A stretch of DNA of 64,000 nt from Pseudomonadota bacterium (lineage in GTDB: Bacteria > Myxococcota_A > UBA796 > CAJQPC01), in contig JAAESX010000090.1 of assembly GCA_024228935.1 (NCBI GenBank), forward strand, positions 1 to 64,000, given 5' to 3'. A model generated the notes under the pieces. That model was not told where the DNA came from, ran no database searches, and saw only the letters and a list, made by a program, of their open reading frames with translations. Each line of letters opens with the position of its first letter. Position 1 is the first letter of the stretch. Made by a program: the position numbers and the translations under genes. This document shows positions 62,128 to 64,000 of the stretch, in pieces.

Positions 62128-63094
62128 CGTGGTCGAGTGCGTCGGTCAGCACGCTGGCCGGTGCCCCCTTGCCGAACGCGTTCTCAGCCAGGTGCCGCCT
62201 GTACTTGCGTCCCCCGGGAACGCCCTTGAACAGCCCTTGCAGGTGCCGCGCGATGTGCCCCAGGCGATGGCCCTCTCGGAGCTGCGCGTCGGCGTAGACC
62301 GCCATGCCACGGACCACGTCATGGCGTGACACCGCGCGCTCTTCGGCGCCGAAGAAGGCCTGGTCGACCCCGGCGAACGACATCGGGTCGTCGTAGGCGG
62401 CGCGTCCGATCATCACGGCGTCGACCTGCTGCAGGTGCTCGGCGATGCCGCTGGCCACGATGCCGCCGTTGATCTCGATGTCGAGCCCGGCTCGTTCGCG
62501 CTTGAGTCGGTGGACGTCCTCGTACCGGAGCGGCGGCACGTTCCGGTTCTCCTTCGGCGAGAGGCCCTTCAGCCAGGCCTTCCGCGCGTGCACGCTGAAC
62601 CGGTCGCAGCCGGCCTCGGCCACCACGTCGACGAATGCGAGCATCGCCTCATAGCTGTCCTGGTCGTCGAAGCCGATACGGTGCTTGACCGTGACCGGGA
62701 GCGAGCAGGCCGAGCGCATCGCCCGGACCGCCGCGGCGACCCGGGGAGCGTCGCCCATCAGGCAGACGCCGAAGTTGCCGTTCTGCACCCGGTCCGAGGG
62801 ACACCCGACGTTCAGATTGACCTCGTCGTAGCCCCAGTCCTCGGCCAGCGATGCGCATCGGGCCAGCGCCCGAGGGTCGTCTCCGCCGAGCTGCAGCGCG
62901 ATGGGGTGCTCCACCTCGGAGAAGTCCAGGTGCCGCCGGACGTCGCCGTGCAGCAGCGCGCCCGTCGTGACCATCTCGGTGTACAGCAGCGTGCGGCGCG
63001 AGATCTGCCGCATCAGCACGCGGAAGTGCCGATCCGTGCGGTCCATCATCGGCGCGACCGAGACCGGCGCGATGGAGCCTCGCTTGTCGCTCAT
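62120..63094 (-). CDS. dusA: tRNA-dihydrouridine synthase A
   Basis: A 324-aa FMN enzyme reducing uridines in the tRNA D-loop. VAPMMDRTDRHFR (SVAPMM-type start), LYTEMVTTGALLHGD, LQLGGDDP, NLNVGCPSDRVQNGNFGVCLM with the catalytic Cys, VKHRIGFDD and HARKAWLKGLSPKENR are those of the DusA subfamily. It overlaps dapB by four bases, an odd operon partner. Confidence 0.95.
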   Translation of the reverse strand: MSDKRGSIAPVSVAPMMDRTDRHFRVLMRQISRRTLLYTEMVTTGALLHGDVRRHLDFSEVEHPIALQLGGDDPRALARCASLAEDWGYDEVNLNVGCPSDRVQNGNFGVCLMGDAPRVAAAVRAMRSACSLPVTVKHRIGFDDQDSYEAMLAFVDVVAEAGCDRFSVHARKAWLKGLSPKENRNVPPLRYEDVHRLKRERAGLDIEINGGIVASGIAEHLQQVDAVMIGRAAYDDPMSFAGVDQAFFGAEERAVSRHDVVRGMAVYADAQLREGHRLGHIARHLQGLFKGVPGGRKYRRHLAENAFGKGAPASVLTDALDHVS

Positions 63095-63831
63095 CCGAGT
63101 CCGAGCACGTCCCGCATCGTGTACAGGCCGGGCTCCTGGGTGGCGGCCCAGCGTGCGGCGCGCAGGGCACCGGACGCGAAGGCCTGACGCGACGTGGCCA
63201 GGTGCGACAGGGAGAGCCGCTCGCCAGCACCGGCCAGGTAGACCGTGTGCTCGCCCGCGACGTCTCCGCCACGGATGGCGTGAAAGCCGATCTCGTCCGT
63301 CGTCCGAGGGCCGACGTCGCCGATGCGTCCGTGGACCGCGATCTCCTCGAGGTCCTGGTCGCGGCCCGAGGCGGCGGCGCGTCCAAGCGTCAGCGCGGTC
63401 CCGCTGGGGGCGTCGCGCTTGAAGCCGTGGTGCATCTCGAGGATCTCGAGGTGGTAGTCGGGCAAGGCGCGAGCGGCCTGCTCGACCAGCCCGATGAGCA
63501 GGTTCACGCCGGTCGAGAAGTTGGTCGCGACGACGGTGGGAGCGCGCGTCGCGTGTGCCCGGAGCGCCGAGATCTGCTCGGGGCCGAGGCCCGTCGTGCC
63601 GACGACCAGGGCCTGGTCATCGTTGACGACGCTCAGCAGGTGGCTGGTCCCTTCGGGCAGCGAGAAGTCGATGATGACGCTGGCCGTGTCGAGCACCCCG
63701 GGCGCGAGCGAGGGGAACGCCGCGTCGACGTCGGTCGCGCCCGCGAGCGTCAGATCCGAGGACTCCATGATGCCGGCGACGAGCAGCATGCCCATCCGGC
63801 CGGCCGCGCCGTTGACGCCGATGGGGGTCAC
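63091..63831 (-). CDS. dapB: 4-hydroxy-tetrahydrodipicolinate reductase
   Basis: A 246-aa enzyme of the diaminopimelate/lysine pathway: NGAAGRMG dinucleotide loop, VVGTTG, NFSTGVN, and the catalytic EMHHGFKRDAPSGTA with the His pair and Lys. GTG start overlapping the dapA stop by four bases. Confidence 0.95.
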   Translation of the reverse strand: MTPIGVNGAAGRMGMLLVAGIMESSDLTLAGATDVDAAFPSLAPGVLDTASVIIDFSLPEGTSHLLSVVNDDQALVVGTTGLGPEQISALRAHATRAPTVVATNFSTGVNLLIGLVEQAARALPDYHLEILEMHHGFKRDAPSGTALTLGRAAASGRDQDLEEIAVHGRIGDVGPRTTDEIGFHAIRGGDVAGEHTVYLAGAGERLSLSHLATSRQAFASGALRAARWAATQEPGLYTMRDVLGLG

Positions 63832-64000
63832 TCGAGGCCGTCCAGCAGGCCGGCGGGGGGAGTCGACAGCGCGGGGGCGAGTGGAAGGCGGACCTCGCTC
63901 GTGCAGAGGCCCATCGCCGCCATCGCCGCCTTGCAGGGCACCGGGTTGCTGTCGGCGAACAGGTAGTGCACCAGCGGCATCAGCCGGTGGTGGAGCCGCT
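63828..64000 (-). CDS. dapA: 4-hydroxy-tetrahydrodipicolinate synthase, C-terminal part
   Basis: The last 56 codons of a gene continuing beyond the window. The end RLMPLVHYLFADSNPVP, KAAMAAMGL and SEVRLPLAPA matches the C-terminus of DapA (SNPxPxK...MGL...RLPL), the step before DapB. The gene order dapA-dapB supports the call. Confidence 0.85.
   Translation of the reverse strand, partial: RLHHRLMPLVHYLFADSNPVPCKAAMAAMGLCTSEVRLPLAPALSTPPAGLLDGLE

Overview
The window is GC-rich, gene-dense DNA that reads like a member of the Myxococcota (former Deltaproteobacteria). The pointers are proteins ending in a Cys plus hydrophobic helix plus Arg cluster (MYXO-CTERM-like), MopE-type Asp-rich metal-binding repeats, two DUF2330 proteins, a myxobacterial-style Ser/Thr kinase with an HRDMSPSN catalytic loop and PEGA domains, and many short secreted or lipoprotein genes. 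No species can be named from the sequence.

Layout. Bases 1-263 are the 3' end of a tyrosine recombinase gene that runs into the 3' end of ssrA (tmRNA, 339-720, minus), which looks like the junction of an element integrated in ssrA. From 805 to 12.8 kb lie an M48 protease with a TerB-like tail, a sulfatase-fold lipoprotein, a GT2/SGNH cluster, surface proteins, a 2OG-Fe(II) oxygenase, and a rhomboid protease between two proteins with C-terminal sorting-like tails. An aldehyde dehydrogenase homologue that lacks its catalytic Cys (12.8-14.4 kb) diverges from a six-gene overlapping operon: CBS, cystathionine lyase, GT4, Asp-rich lipoprotein, PlsB, small membrane protein. Then come a TPR protein, enolase, an HTTM membrane protein and a fused hydantoinase/oxoprolinase.

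30-40 kb holds two B12-type radical SAM proteins, a hybrid histidine kinase, a HAD phosphatase, CysH, and a tight methyltransferase / radical SAM / FAD-monooxygenase operon. Divergent from that operon is a tiny 15-codon gene with its own promoter-like sequence, Shine-Dalgarno and terminator. 40.0-45.5 kb is one long minus-strand operon (TPR, VOC, MopE mini-protein, ruvC-ruvA-ruvB, DUF192, lpxC). 45.5-56.7 kb is rich in secreted and surface proteins, with a 51-bp triple tandem repeat, a SPASM radical SAM enzyme, a Ser/Thr kinase and a coiled-coil GT4. 56.7-59.7 kb carries a double radical SAM/SPASM fusion overlapping a PD-(D/E)XK nuclease-like gene. The window closes with DUF2330, a peroxiredoxin, dusA, dapB and the 3' end of dapA.

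Two window-wide themes stand out. Many genes have no Shine-Dalgarno sequence but have a TANNNT box ending exactly six bases before the start codon, the signature expected of leaderless transcripts. Many exported proteins begin with extremely short, uncharged signal sequences such as MLLLLVAC. The most promising candidate systems are the 15-aa peptide beside the radical SAM operon and the double radical SAM/SPASM plus nuclease-like pair.
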